A DNA stretch of 64,000 nucleotides from Lentibacter algarum (GTDB taxonomy: Bacteria; Pseudomonadota; Alphaproteobacteria; Rhodobacterales; Rhodobacteraceae), in the NCBI RefSeq assembly GCF_018860975.1, contig NZ_JAHKQI010000005.1:310001-374000 (forward strand). The letters run 5' to 3'. The translations under genes and the position numbers were made by a program. Positions 54,169 through 62,898 of the stretch are shown here, piece after piece (within the stretch, counting starts at the first letter, position 1; the number at the start of each line of letters is the position of its first letter). The notes beneath the pieces are model-generated. The model was not told where the DNA came from. It searched no databases and saw only the letters and a list, made by a program, of their open reading frames with translations.

Positions 54169-54272
54169 GATACTGCTCTCGTTTTGGGGCTTGCTGCCCT
54201 TTGGCGCGAATATGCCGGAAGTCGCGCTGGTTTTCAATGCGAGAGGTTTGCTGGCGGCAAAACATGGGCGGG

Positions 54273-54287
54273 TTAACGCTTTGTTAA
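54273..54287. promoter_or_regulatory. Candidate CtrA binding site
   Basis: TTAACGCTTTGTTAA matches the CtrA consensus TTAA-N7-TTAA exactly. It lies 105 bp upstream of the small lipoprotein gene. CtrA is the conserved alphaproteobacterial cell-cycle/motility regulator, and GcrA is present in the window. A match this short can arise by chance. Confidence 0.4.
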
Positions 54288-54346
54288 CCGCAGCGCACTG
54301 TGTGGTTAACGCCGCTGGACGCGAAGGAAAGTGGCGTGTTTAAGCT

Positions 54347-54390
54347 GTGCAGCTTTGTATGCATACCGCAGTGCATATACCAGTATGCAC
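54347..54390. repeat. Phased TGCA array (locus 3)
   Basis: TGCA cores start at 54348, 54360, 54372 and 54386 (12, 12, 14 bp apart), as GTGCAG, TATGCATAC, GTGCATATA and TATGCAC. It is about 180 bp upstream of the lipoprotein gene start. Confidence 0.55.
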
Positions 54391-54547
54391 AGGTTTTTGG
54401 GGTAAAGGTTAACACAAATTAAGTTAATGGGGCGTTCGGTAGGGCGTGCTGGCGCGTATCGTTGGGCCGTGGTGCGGCGATCAGAGGGTCGTGACTGGCA
54501 GTTTATTGTGGCCAAGCCTGTGTGCCTTCTATGAGTTGCACCAAGCT

Positions 54548-54612
54548 GAGCCAAATCGCCGTGCCGTGGGGCGGCCCAGCGATACGCGGCGGCCTGCGGC
54601 CTTGATTCCGCG
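54548..54612 (-). repeat. Structured inverted-repeat element, copy B
   Basis: Read on the minus strand it begins CGCGGAATCAAGGCC at 54612, 6 bp after the Ala-rich gene's stop. The first 34 nt (54612-54579) agree with copy A at 58968-59001 except for two bases. It contains a 29-nt hairpin (54583-54555) of ATCGC...GCGAT with a GCCG/CGGC inner stem. Confidence 0.7.
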
Positions 54613-54617
54613 CTGGG

Positions 54618-56009
54618 TTAGGTGTCGGTTGTTCTTGGTAAGGCTGGCGTAGTTTGGACGTCGACCGCTGGCTCGGCGTTTTGCATACCTTCTAAATAGC
54701 CACGCAAATTCTCAAGCGTGATGTCGCTCGGTGGCAGACCTAAGAAATGGCATGTGCCCAAGCCTAGCGCGCCCAAGAACCAAGCGGAGCCAATCGTTTT
54801 CCCGAAGGACTCGATAGCTGCGACTTTGAAGCGGCCATTGAGTGTCTTCTCCTTGGCGGTTTTCAAAGCCGCTTCCAGCTGTGCAACTTTCTCGTTGAGT
54901 GCTTCGATTTGAGCGAGGAGTGCTTTTTCTTTCTCGCTCTGATCAAGTTGGCTTGCAGTGGTCGTGGCTATAGCTTTGAAAAGATCAGGCAGCGCTTCTA
55001 GATGTTCAAGCTCATCGGGTAAGCAATTGGCTGGAGCGTTGGTTTTGTATTCGCTTATAACCCGCTCGATTGCCTCGGCAGTGCCAATTGCGGTAAGCTC
55101 GGTGTTCTGTGGCGATTGGAGCAGCTTTTGAACGTGTTGGATGAGAGATTTTTTCTCTAACTCAGGAACCGATTCTGGGCGCTGGGCTTGTTGCTCGCGG
55201 GCGAATTTATCTTGAATTTTCTTGATCTCTTTGGCGATATGCTCGGGGCCTTGCTCCCAGTGTTCATCGGGGATGAGGGCGACGCGGCGTTGGAGTTCCC
55301 AGTCGAGGGGGTTGCCTGTGAGGAGGCCGTCATACCACTCGCGCCAGAAGGCGTATTCTGGAGCCTCAGCGAAGATGTTGTGCTGGCCTTCAAGTGCGGA
55401 TTGCATCCAGTCGGGTAGAGTTGGTTCGGGCCAGATAGGGAGCATGAACAGCTCTGTGAGGGGCTGTTCGGTGTCTGCGTAAGCGGCGGAACGGGCGGCG
55501 GAATCGGCGGCGGAACGGGCGGAAGCGGCGGCGGAACGGGCGGAAGCGGCGGCGGAAAGGGCGGAAGCGGCGGCGGAAAGGGTGGAATCGGCGGCGGAAA
55601 GGGCGGAAAGGGCGAAATCGGCGGCGAAATCGGCGGCGAAATCGGCGGCGGAAGCGGCGGAAAGGGCGGCGGAATTGGCGAAATCGGCGGCGGAAAAGGC
55701 GGAATTGGCGAAATCGGCGGCGGAAAGGGCGGAAAGGGCGGATTCGGCGGTGGAACGGATGGAAAGGGCGGCGGAACGGGCGGCTGAATCGGTTTCAGGG
55801 GTTGGCGCATTGCCAGCAACCCCTGAAACCAAGATTGCACGTGCTTTCAAGAATGCAAGTTTTTTAAACTTGTCTGAGGGCACGCTCTTTCTGGAATGTG
55901 TTACTACGGGAAGCACGCGTGCTGCTGCGCGCATCGCTATGACAACGCAGACGTCTTGAGGCTGTGTTTCTAGCCATGCTATAAACTCTTCTTCATTGGT
56001 AACCGTCAA
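54618..56009 (-). CDS. Ala-rich repeat protein with coiled-coil C-terminal part, function unknown
   Basis: 463 residues from the ATG at 56009. Residues about 72-180 are a low-complexity Ala/Ser tract built of short units such as ADFAADFA, SALSAAD and SARSAA, encoded by degenerate GGCGGAA-type DNA repeats (55480-55790) in multiples of 3 nt. A conserved-looking segment (PIWPEPTLPDWMQSAL; AFWREWYDGLLTGNPLDWELQRRVALIPDEHWEQGP) matches proteins common in roseobacters beside such tracts. A coiled coil (about 365-400) and a hydrophobic segment (GSAWFLGALGLGTCHFLGL) follow. Possibly surface or membrane associated; unknown role. The next gene, lepA, is divergent. Confidence 0.7.
   Translation of the reverse strand: MTVTNEEEFIAWLETQPQDVCVVIAMRAAARVLPVVTHSRKSVPSDKFKKLAFLKARAILVSGVAGNAPTPETDSAARSAALSIRSTAESALSALSAADFANSAFSAADFANSAALSAASAADFAADFAADFALSALSAADSTLSAAASALSAAASARSAAASARSAADSAARSAAYADTEQPLTELFMLPIWPEPTLPDWMQSALEGQHNIFAEAPEYAFWREWYDGLLTGNPLDWELQRRVALIPDEHWEQGPEHIAKEIKKIQDKFAREQQAQRPESVPELEKKSLIQHVQKLLQSPQNTELTAIGTAEAIERVISEYKTNAPANCLPDELEHLEALPDLFKAIATTTASQLDQSEKEKALLAQIEALNEKVAQLEAALKTAKEKTLNGRFKVAAIESFGKTIGSAWFLGALGLGTCHFLGLPPSDITLENLRGYLEGMQNAEPAVDVQTTPALPRTTDT
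55480..55790 (-). repeat. In-frame GGCGGAA-type microsatellite-like tract
   Basis: Many copies of GGCGGAA with 2-8 nt variable spacers follow one another (for example GGCGGAAAGGGCGGAA). All units keep the reading frame, encoding an Ala/Ser-rich stretch. The structure is prone to slippage and recombination and so to length variation between strains. Confidence 0.8.
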
Positions 56010-56142
56010 CTGCTCGCCTCACTCGTATTAGGTTAGGTTAGAAGCGCTTTGAAGTGTGTGCAAGGCTAAGGCGACGGGCTTTGTATTGCTGGAGAAGCAT
56101 CCCACCTTGACCAACCCCCATTTCCCAATCATATCCCCATAC

Positions 56143-57942
56143 ATGACAGACCTTACACATATCCGCAATTTCTCGATCGTGGCGCATATTGACCACGGGA
56201 AATCCACGCTGGCTGATCGGCTCATTCAGGAGACGAACACTGTTGCCACGCGCGACATGAAAGAGCAGATGCTCGACAGCATGGATATCGAGCGCGAGCG
56301 CGGGATTACCATTAAGGCGAACACTGTGCGCATTGAGTATACGGCGCAAAACGGTGAGGACTATGTTCTCAACCTGATCGACACGCCCGGCCATGTTGAC
56401 TTTGCTTATGAGGTGTCCCGCTCGATGCGCGCTGTTGAGGGCTCGCTGCTTGTTGTTGACTCCACCCAAGGTGTTGAGGCGCAGACGCTGGCGAACGTGT
56501 ATCAGGCGATTGAGGCTGACCACGAGATCGTGCCTGTGCTCAACAAGATCGACCTGCCCGCAACCGACTGTGACCGCGTGGCAGAGCAGATCGAAGATGT
56601 GATCGGGATTGATGCATCGGGGGCAATTCGTGTGAGCGCGAAAACCGGTGAGGGCATTACCGAAACGCTTGAGGCGATTGTGACGCAGCTGCCTGCGCCG
56701 ACGGGTGACCGCGATGCGCCGCTGAAAGCGATGCTGGTTGATAGCTGGTATGATGCTTACCTCGGCGTGATCGTCCTTGTGCGGATCATGGACGGGGTTC
56801 TCAAGAAGGGTGATATGATCACCATGATGCAGACCGGCTCAAAGCACAGCGTTGATCGCATTGGTGTGTTCCGGCCCGAGATGGAAGTTGTGGAAGAGCT
56901 TGGGCCTGGGGAGATCGGGTTTTTGACGGCGAGCATCAAGCAGGTGCGCGACACGAAAGTGGGCGATACGATCACCCATGACAAGAAGGGCTGTGAGGTG
57001 CCGCTGCCGGGCTTTAAGCCCTCGGTGCCTGTGGTGTTCTGCGGCTTGTTCCCCGTTGACAGTGCCGAGTTTGAAGACCTGCGCGATGCGATTGAGAAGC
57101 TCTCGCTGAATGACGCCAGCTTTAGCTCCGAGATGGAAACCTCGGCCGCGCTGGGCTTTGGCTTTCGCTGTGGCTTCCTTGGGCTGTTGCACCTCGAGGT
57201 TATCCGTGACCGGATTGAACGCGAGTATGACATTGAGCTGATCACCACGGCGCCGAGCGTGATCTACCATGTTTACATGAAAGACGGCGAGATGCAGGAG
57301 CTGCACAACCCCGCCGACATGCCTGACCTGACGTTTGTTGACCACTTGGAGGAGCCGCGCATCAAGGCGACTATTTTGGTGCCTGACGATTACTTGGGTG
57401 ATGTTCTCAAGCTCTGCCAAGACCGCCGCGGTATCCAGATGGAGCTGACGTATGCGGGCACGCGGGCGATGGTTGTCTATGACTTGCCGCTCAATGAGGT
57501 GGTGTTTGATTTCTATGATCGGCTCAAGTCGGTGACCAAGGGCTATGCGAGCTTTGACTATCAGATGATGGGCTACCGACAGGATCAGCTGGTCAAGATG
57601 TCGATTTTGGTGAACGACGAACCTGTGGATGCCCTGAGCACCATGGTGCACCGCGACCGCGCCGATATGCGGGGCCGTGCGATGGTTGAGAAGCTCAAGG
57701 ATCTGATCCCACGGCACATGTTCAAGATCCCGATCCAGGCGGCTATTGGCGGCAAGGTTATTGCCCGCGAGACGTTGAGCGCCATGCGCAAAGACGTGAC
57801 GGCGAAGTGCTACGGCGGGGATGCTTCACGCAAGCGCAAACTGCTGGACAAGCAGAAAGCCGGTAAGAAGAAAATGCGCCAGTTCGGGAAAGTGGATATC
57901 CCTCAGGAAGCGTTTATCTCGGCGTTGAAGATGGATGGGTGA
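56143..57942 (+). CDS. lepA: Elongation factor 4 (LepA)
   Basis: 599 residues from the ATG at 56143, the usual LepA length. The open frame starts 29 codons earlier and no good ribosome-binding site precedes either. GTPase motifs: [14 protein letters not shown] (G1), DTPGHVDF (G3), NKIDLPA (G4). The LepA-specific C-terminal domain ends with [36 protein letters not shown], partly shown by [10 protein letters not shown]. It back-translocates or assists stalled ribosomes, especially under stress. The protease gene's ATG directly follows the stop. Confidence 0.96.
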   Translation: MTDLTHIRNFSIVAHIDHGKSTLADRLIQETNTVATRDMKEQMLDSMDIERERGITIKANTVRIEYTAQNGEDYVLNLIDTPGHVDFAYEVSRSMRAVEGSLLVVDSTQGVEAQTLANVYQAIEADHEIVPVLNKIDLPATDCDRVAEQIEDVIGIDASGAIRVSAKTGEGITETLEAIVTQLPAPTGDRDAPLKAMLVDSWYDAYLGVIVLVRIMDGVLKKGDMITMMQTGSKHSVDRIGVFRPEMEVVEELGPGEIGFLTASIKQVRDTKVGDTITHDKKGCEVPLPGFKPSVPVVFCGLFPVDSAEFEDLRDAIEKLSLNDASFSSEMETSAALGFGFRCGFLGLLHLEVIRDRIEREYDIELITTAPSVIYHVYMKDGEMQELHNPADMPDLTFVDHLEEPRIKATILVPDDYLGDVLKLCQDRRGIQMELTYAGTRAMVVYDLPLNEVVFDFYDRLKSVTKGYASFDYQMMGYRQDQLVKMSILVNDEPVDALSTMVHRDRADMRGRAMVEKLKDLIPRHMFKIPIQAAIGGKVIARETLSAMRKDVTAKCYGGDASRKRKLLDKQKAGKKKMRQFGKVDIPQEAFISALKMDG

Positions 57943-58986
57943 ATGATTGAGGGTGTACTTCGTAAGGTCATAAGAGAGCATGCTGATGCTTTTGCAGCAA
58001 CCATTGAACTCTTTTACCATGAGCCTGAGAAGTTTGTTTCGTATGTTCCAAATGCAAATGATCACCTGACAGGTAAAATAATACATCCGGCCGATGGTGT
58101 AACCACGACATATATTACGATCTCGCAGTTTTGTGCAGTATTGGAAGCTCATCATGGAGAGAAGATTGCTCCCGTTTTGCTTGTCGAGTTCGGATTTGGG
58201 CGCTTGGAAGAAACGTTGGGGTTACGAAGGGTGTTGCACCAAGGAAAGGTAGCATTTCAGCTAAATACTCAACTGCTTAAAAATACAGTAGAGGCAGGAA
58301 CAATAGCGGCTGTCTCTTTTGGATACCGTTACTTCACAGACAAACTAGATGCTAGTGTCGCCGAAATTTGCATAAAAGATGGAAGTGGCGACTTATTCAC
58401 GGGATCGGGTGTTGCGGTTCAAGGAGGAGGCTTTCTGAACATAACGCGCCTTTTCACATGTAAGCATAATCTCTATTCCCAGTCGGGCGAACGACACAAT
58501 ATTGAATCGATCACAATTGCCGGGGAAGTTTACTCTGCGGTTAATGTTTTTGTTTTGGATCGAGTTGACATCTGTGTCGTTGTTTTGGACGATTACTCTG
58601 GTGTAAAAGCTCTGCCTACTACCAAAGCTCACCTTCTTGAAAAAGTTGTTTCAGCTGGTTATCCAAGAGTCCGACTAACAGAAAAGAGCCCGTTGCTTTG
58701 CCATCGAGGTGAAATCAACGGCTTCATGGGAACCTTGGAAGATGGTGACCGAATTATTCTGGTTTCTTGTGAGGTCGCTCCAGGAAATAGCGGTGGGCCA
58801 TTGTTAAATGAATATGGTGCGGTCATCGGTATTATCCATGAAAAGGTCGAGACTTCTAGTGTGGAAGGAATGGCGAGTTATTCGTGTGGAATTCCGATGG
58901 AACAGATTTACGCAGAATTTGAGAAACAAAACTACACACAGGACTATATCGGACGAAGTTCGTCAAACGCGGAATCAAGGCCGTAG
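57943..58986 (+). CDS. Trypsin-like serine protease with unknown N-terminal domain
   Basis: 347 residues starting the codon after lepA's stop. A trypsin-fold domain fills residues about 135-325: His175 (LFTCKHNL), Asp209 (LDRVDICVVVL), Ser283 in PGNSGGPLLNE, so the triad is complete. The first 130 residues (MIEGVLRKVIREHADAFAAT; PVLLVEFGFGRLEETLGL) have no family I recognise and may be an effector-associated adaptor. No signal peptide, so cytoplasmic. The gene is AT-rich and codon use differs strongly from lepA, a sign of transfer. Such proteases occur in caspase-like and other immune effectors, but no partner gene is adjacent. The last codons (NAESRP) lie within repeat copy A. Confidence 0.78.
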   Translation: MIEGVLRKVIREHADAFAATIELFYHEPEKFVSYVPNANDHLTGKIIHPADGVTTTYITISQFCAVLEAHHGEKIAPVLLVEFGFGRLEETLGLRRVLHQGKVAFQLNTQLLKNTVEAGTIAAVSFGYRYFTDKLDASVAEICIKDGSGDLFTGSGVAVQGGGFLNITRLFTCKHNLYSQSGERHNIESITIAGEVYSAVNVFVLDRVDICVVVLDDYSGVKALPTTKAHLLEKVVSAGYPRVRLTEKSPLLCHRGEINGFMGTLEDGDRIILVSCEVAPGNSGGPLLNEYGAVIGIIHEKVETSSVEGMASYSCGIPMEQIYAEFEKQNYTQDYIGRSSSNAESRP

Positions 58987-59032
58987 GCCGCCGCGCATCG
59001 CCAGACCGTCCCTTGGGCTGGCGATTGGGTGA
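58968..59032 (+). repeat. Structured repeat element, copy A
   Basis: Starts CGCGGAATCAAGGCC inside the end of the protease gene, whose stop codon TAG is part of it. The hairpin at 58997-59025 is ATCGCCAG...CTGGCGAT. Relative to copy B both the length (29 nt) and the pairing are kept, with an A-T pair here where B has G-C. Confidence 0.7.
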
Positions 59033-59198
59033 GGGCAGTGCCACGCCGATAGGGTTTTCGGAGTTTGCGAGATAAAGTGGCGGTCACTTAAGTTGGGTCG
59101 CCTGCCCACGGTCTGGCGGTGCGCGGCTTCTGACCTAGATCAAAGTTGTGCTGGATATCCCAAGGTAAAAGCCCCTCAACACACCGAGAGGAAATCAC

Positions 59199-59384
59199 AT
59201 GCTTCGTATGGCGCTTATATTTCATTTGTTCATCGGCAGCACCTTGGCTGGCATCGGGGTTATTGCGGCGTTGGTGAGTGGGTATGACACGCTCGTGCCG
59301 ATCTTGATTGCGGCGCTTATCGGGTTTGTTGTTTCGTTTCCGGTGACGTGGCTTGTGGCCAAGGCGGTTTACGAGAACGGGTGA
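59199..59384 (+). CDS. Small two-helix membrane protein (Rhodobacterales family)
   Basis: 61 residues with two hydrophobic helices: MALIFHLFIGSTLAGIGVIAALV and LVPILIAALIGFVVSFPVTWLVA. The ribosome-binding site GAGAGGAA lies 5 nt before the ATG. Similar tiny proteins are labelled 'CTP synthetase' by error in many Rhodobacterales genomes. Function unknown. Its 3' end overlaps the convergent deacetylase by 16 nt. Confidence 0.75.
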   Translation: MLRMALIFHLFIGSTLAGIGVIAALVSGYDTLVPILIAALIGFVVSFPVTWLVAKAVYENG

Positions 59385-60112
59385 ACGGCCTCAACCGGGC
59401 CTGCCATGAGCACGTCAAGAAACGCCTCGACGGTGTGCCAGATATCAGCGGTATGCACGAGGTGATGGGTGAGCAGGCCGAGGGGCTCGGTGCTGTCATC
59501 TTTACCCATGCGGCGGGCTTGCAGGAGGGCGGCGGCTGACTGTGCGAACTGTGCGGGGGGCACGGTGTCGCGGGTGCCGCGCCAGTCGATCGGATCAAGA
59601 TGCGTGTTGACGATGTGCAGGCCTTCAGGGGTTGTGGCCGTGCTGCGCGGGGTGAATGTCGAGATCGCTTCATAGCCGAGCGTGGGGAGTTCAGCGGTGA
59701 GGTCATCTGCGATGCGGTTCCATGGCGGCACGAAAACATCATAGGCATTGGCACCGAACCCGGCCTGCAATATGTCGCGGCCATCGCGGGCTTCTTGTTG
59801 GCGGACAGCGAGCGGGCGGTCGCCGCCGAACTCACATTTCTTGCCTGAAAGCGCGTGATTTTTATGCGCCCAACCGTGGGTGAGCACTTTGAAGGTGTCG
59901 CTGGTGTTGACGGCTTGCACGAGGCTTTCTTCAAGCAGCGAGGGGATCACGGCGATGTGCACGGGCATGGCGTGTGAGCGCGCCAATGCACCGAGGCGCT
60001 CAAGGGCGGGCGTTGCGGCGATTGCGTCGTCGTCGCGCCACCAGAACGGCAGGCTCAACCCTTCGGCTTGCCAGATCTTGAGCTCTGCTTTCAGGTCTTG
60101 CCAGTCAGACAT
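59369..60112 (-). CDS. Polysaccharide deacetylase family protein
   Basis: 247 residues. The NodB-type metal-binding Asp is in WRRDDDAIA (residues 24-29 FWWRDDDA), the His pair lies in VLTHGWAHKNHA (HxxxH), and the later FVPPWNRIADD is the usual arginine/proline motif. No signal peptide is seen. It would remove N-acetyl groups from a glycan, possibly one built by the coupled glycosyltransferases. It overlaps the preceding gene by 8 nt and is the last gene of the operon. Confidence 0.85.
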   Translation of the reverse strand: MSDWQDLKAELKIWQAEGLSLPFWWRDDDAIAATPALERLGALARSHAMPVHIAVIPSLLEESLVQAVNTSDTFKVLTHGWAHKNHALSGKKCEFGGDRPLAVRQQEARDGRDILQAGFGANAYDVFVPPWNRIADDLTAELPTLGYEAISTFTPRSTATTPEGLHIVNTHLDPIDWRGTRDTVPPAQFAQSAAALLQARRMGKDDSTEPLGLLTHHLVHTADIWHTVEAFLDVLMAGPVEAVHPFS

Positions 60113-61232
60113 CGTGCTGTCCTTTCAGGGTTCCTAGCAGGCGCACGGCTTCGGACACGCCGCTGAAGTTGATGCCGGTAGTGGCGCGCGGAGGGGCAGC
60201 GAGAGAAGTGTCCAGCGCCGCGACAAGGGCTTCAGCTGCGAGCTGGGCCGAGGGCAAAACCGTGAAGCCGCCCAATGCTGTGAGGCCCTGTGCCCGCAGG
60301 CTTTGCTCGGTTTCTCCGCCGTCGTCAAAAGGCACAATGACGGCGGGTGTGCCGGTTTGAAGCAGGTCCATGCAAGTGTTGTAGCCACACATGCTGACCG
60401 AAGCCGAGGCGTTCGCCAGCAGGGTTCGGAAGTCGGCGCGGTTCGGCTCGGCTATCAGGTTGTCGGGGGCGTCTTGCATGAGGTGAGCGCAGAAGCTGGC
60501 GGCGTCACTGCCGCCGACCAGAAGCCGCCATGTGAGCGGGCTGATACGGGCAGCGGCGGCGGCGGTTTTGTAAAGTTCACGGCCGACCGCGCCACCGCCA
60601 GCGCTGACAAGCACTTCGTTTGTCGGGGTTGTTTTGACGGGCGGTGCGGGTGCGATAAACCCGGTGTATCGCAGTTTATGTTGCCAGGCCGGATCAACCG
60701 GCCAGCTCAGCTCGAGCGGCACGACGGCCTCGTCGGAGTGGACAAAGACACTGTCATATTTGGCCAGTGCCTCGGTTGTTTTGCGTGCCTTTTTGGCAGA
60801 GGAAGGCGGCGCGAGGATGTCGCGTATCGAGCAGGCGATGCGCGCCTCGGGGTTTGCTTTTTTGGCGGCGTCGATGATCGCGTTGAACTCGCTCGCGAGT
60901 TGCCGGCGGCCGAAGGGGTAGAGCTCGGTGATCACCACATCCGGGCGAAATGTGCCCGTGAGGCGGGCGGCTTCATGCTGTCGCGCAGTGCGCCACGCCT
61001 CGGTTATGGGCTGTTGGCTGTCATTGAGCAGGGTGCTGAAGTCAAGCCCGTCAGAGCGCACCGGGGGCAGTTGGGCGAGGGTGAGATCGGAGGTGTCGAT
61101 ATGCGGCGCGGGGAAGCCGCCTGACATGAGCAGAACCTCGTGGCCAGCCTGTGAGAAGCCACGCGCCAGAACAGCGGCACGGGTTAGGTGCCCTGCTCCG
61201 AGAAGATGCGTTACGACGACGAGAACTCTCAT
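60105..61232 (-). CDS. Glycosyltransferase, GT1/MurG-like fold
   Basis: 375 residues. The N-terminal VVTHLLGAGHLTRAAVLARGF is the acceptor-side glycine loop, and the C-terminal donor domain has EVLVSAGGGAVGRELY, a SMCGYNTCMDLLQTGTPAVIVPF segment typical of the nucleotide-sugar site (as in MurG), and EQSLRA. Sugar specificity is unknown. ATGA overlaps with the upstream phosphatase stop. Confidence 0.85.
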   Translation of the reverse strand: MRVLVVVTHLLGAGHLTRAAVLARGFSQAGHEVLLMSGGFPAPHIDTSDLTLAQLPPVRSDGLDFSTLLNDSQQPITEAWRTARQHEAARLTGTFRPDVVITELYPFGRRQLASEFNAIIDAAKKANPEARIACSIRDILAPPSSAKKARKTTEALAKYDSVFVHSDEAVVPLELSWPVDPAWQHKLRYTGFIAPAPPVKTTPTNEVLVSAGGGAVGRELYKTAAAAARISPLTWRLLVGGSDAASFCAHLMQDAPDNLIAEPNRADFRTLLANASASVSMCGYNTCMDLLQTGTPAVIVPFDDGGETEQSLRAQGLTALGGFTVLPSAQLAAEALVAALDTSLAAPPRATTGINFSGVSEAVRLLGTLKGQHDV

Positions 61233-61810
61233 GAGCGCTTCGGCAGGCGAACAACGAGTGGATCGGCGGGCTGCAAGCTGCCCTTGTTAAGTTCGAGCAC
61301 AAACAGCCGGTTTCGCTTGACGGTGAAGGGCGGCTCACCGGTAAAGTTCCAGCCGAAGGCTTGCCCGAGGACAACCCGCATGATGCCGATATGGCAGACA
61401 GCGAGTGTGTCGGTGGTGAGGCCAAGCACCCAAGGCATGACGCGCGCGCGTACGTCTGCGAGGCTCTCGCCTTGAGGTGGGCGAAAGCCCCAGCCCCACT
61501 CTTCAATGTGGCGATAACCTGAAGACGGGTCACGGCCGAGCTCTGCGGTTTTGAGGCCTTCCCAATCGCCCCAGTTCATTTCGGTGAGGGCGGGGATTGT
61601 GACCGGCTCACCGGCAAGGATGCCTGCGGTTTCGGTGGCGCGTTTGAGCGGGCTGGAGACGATTTGCGCCGCGTGCCATTCAGCGGGTAGGGAAAACCCG
61701 GACAGGTCTTCCTTGGCTTGCTGGTCGAGTGCGATATCGGTGCGGCCCTGAATTTGACCAGCGCGGTTCCACGGGGTGTGACCGTGGCGGATGAGAGCGA
61801 TGCGGATCAT
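61229..61810 (-). CDS. Histidine phosphatase family protein
   Basis: 193 residues with RHGHTPWN at the N-terminus (catalytic His in the RHG motif), QGRTDIALDQQ, SSPLKRATETA and a second His in AVCHIGIMRVVLG. These are phosphoglycerate-mutase-like phosphatase residues. In this glycan operon it might dephosphorylate a sugar phosphate or lipid carrier, but that is inference. Both ends overlap neighbours by ATGA. Confidence 0.86.
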   Translation of the reverse strand: MIRIALIRHGHTPWNRAGQIQGRTDIALDQQAKEDLSGFSLPAEWHAAQIVSSPLKRATETAGILAGEPVTIPALTEMNWGDWEGLKTAELGRDPSSGYRHIEEWGWGFRPPQGESLADVRARVMPWVLGLTTDTLAVCHIGIMRVVLGQAFGWNFTGEPPFTVKRNRLFVLELNKGSLQPADPLVVRLPKRS

Positions 61811-62898
61811 GGTTGCGTGTCCAGTAGCGTGTCGAGTGCGGCCCAGATCGTGCGGCGGGCCGCGGGCAAAAGGTGATGTGCTACAACCTTATCACGAGCG
61901 GCTTGCTGCGCGGCAACCAGTTTGTCGGGATTGAGCATCAGCTCGGTGATTTTGTCGGCGTAGAGTTGAGGGCTGTCGGGGGGTGTCAGGCCCGAAGGTT
62001 CAACCACTTCGCGCACGCCGCTGCGGTGTTCGGCGACGACGGCAAGCCCTTGCGCCTGTGCCTCAATATAGCTCATGCCAAAGGCTTCATCGATGCCGGG
62101 CCAAAGGAAGAGCGCGTGCCGTGAGAGCTCATGCTCGATCTGGTCGGGTGGCAACATGCTTTTGTAGGTGATCTTGCTGCCGAAGGGCGCGAAGGCTTGT
62201 TTAACGGCCGCCTCTTCGGTGCCTGTGCCGATGATGGTGAGTGTCCAATCGGGCGCTTTGATCAGCGGCAGGGTTTCAGACAGACGCAGGTAGGAGGCGA
62301 GCTTGTTTGCGGGGCGCATCATTGCCATAGTCACGAGCTTGTTTGAAGGCGCGGCAGGCTTTGCAGGCGGGAGCGATTGCCGAGGAAGAAAGGGCCGCAG
62401 GTGCACCAGTTGTTGCCCTTGCGTGCGGGCGGCCAGCAGTTGCTCGGCGTCGTGCTCGGTAAAGTAGAAGTGCAGCGCTGCATGGTCGCTGGCGGTTTGT
62501 GCGGCTTGCTCGAAAGCGGCCCAAGGCCCCACGAGGCGTTTGGGTGCGCGTGACGCTTCAATCAATACATAGGGGATGCCAAGTGCGCGGCTGACGGCAG
62601 GGCCGATCAAGTCGGGTGCTTTGTAGTAGTTGTGATAGGTCACCCAAAGCGGCCAGCCGTTTTCGCGGCCCAAAGGGACGAGCCGCGCGACTTCCGCCTC
62701 GGCTTGCTTGCGGAGCTTGGCCTGCGCTGTGGCCTGTCCGTGTTTTTCATAGCTGCGCAGAGACGAGGCGAGTGTGGCTTGAACCCCGCGATCGCTGTCG
62801 CTGAGGATGGTCAACAAACTGCGTGCGATTTGCCTATCGCCAGAGGGTGTCGGGTGATCCGGGGATTTGAGCGGCGCATAAAACGGAAGCTGGCGCAT
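61807..62898 (-). CDS. Glycosyltransferase family 4-like protein
   Basis: 363 residues. The GT-B donor domain has KLVTMAMMRPANKLASYLRL, GTGTEEAAVKQAF, ALFLWPGIDEAFGMSYIEAQAQGLAVVAEHRSG with the E..A.GLPV-type pattern of GT4 enzymes. It adds a sugar to a cell-surface or lipid-linked glycan; its sugar is unknown. Its ATG shares one base with the upstream stop and its stop overlaps the phosphatase ATG. Confidence 0.85.
   Translation of the reverse strand: MRQLPFYAPLKSPDHPTPSGDRQIARSLLTILSDSDRGVQATLASSLRSYEKHGQATAQAKLRKQAEAEVARLVPLGRENGWPLWVTYHNYYKAPDLIGPAVSRALGIPYVLIEASRAPKRLVGPWAAFEQAAQTASDHAALHFYFTEHDAEQLLAARTQGQQLVHLRPFLPRQSLPPAKPAAPSNKLVTMAMMRPANKLASYLRLSETLPLIKAPDWTLTIIGTGTEEAAVKQAFAPFGSKITYKSMLPPDQIEHELSRHALFLWPGIDEAFGMSYIEAQAQGLAVVAEHRSGVREVVEPSGLTPPDSPQLYADKITELMLNPDKLVAAQQAARDKVVAHHLLPAARRTIWAALDTLLDTQP

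Larger units (their letters stand above)
54169..54617. other. Intergenic region with regulatory and repeat signals
   Basis: No believable gene is seen. It holds a TTAA-N7-TTAA site (54273-54287), further TTAA clusters near 54306 and 54409-54427, a phased TGCA array (54347-54390) and one copy of a structured repeat (54548-54612). The region separates the lipoprotein gene's upstream side from the 3' end of the Ala-rich gene. Confidence 0.55.

Noticed and set aside
54409-54427. TTAA cluster as a second CtrA box
   Set aside because: The spacings are 6 and 11 bases, not 7.
55480-55790. Possible CRISPR-like repeats
   Set aside because: The units are short, of variable spacing, in frame and translated. 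There are no unique spacers or cas genes.
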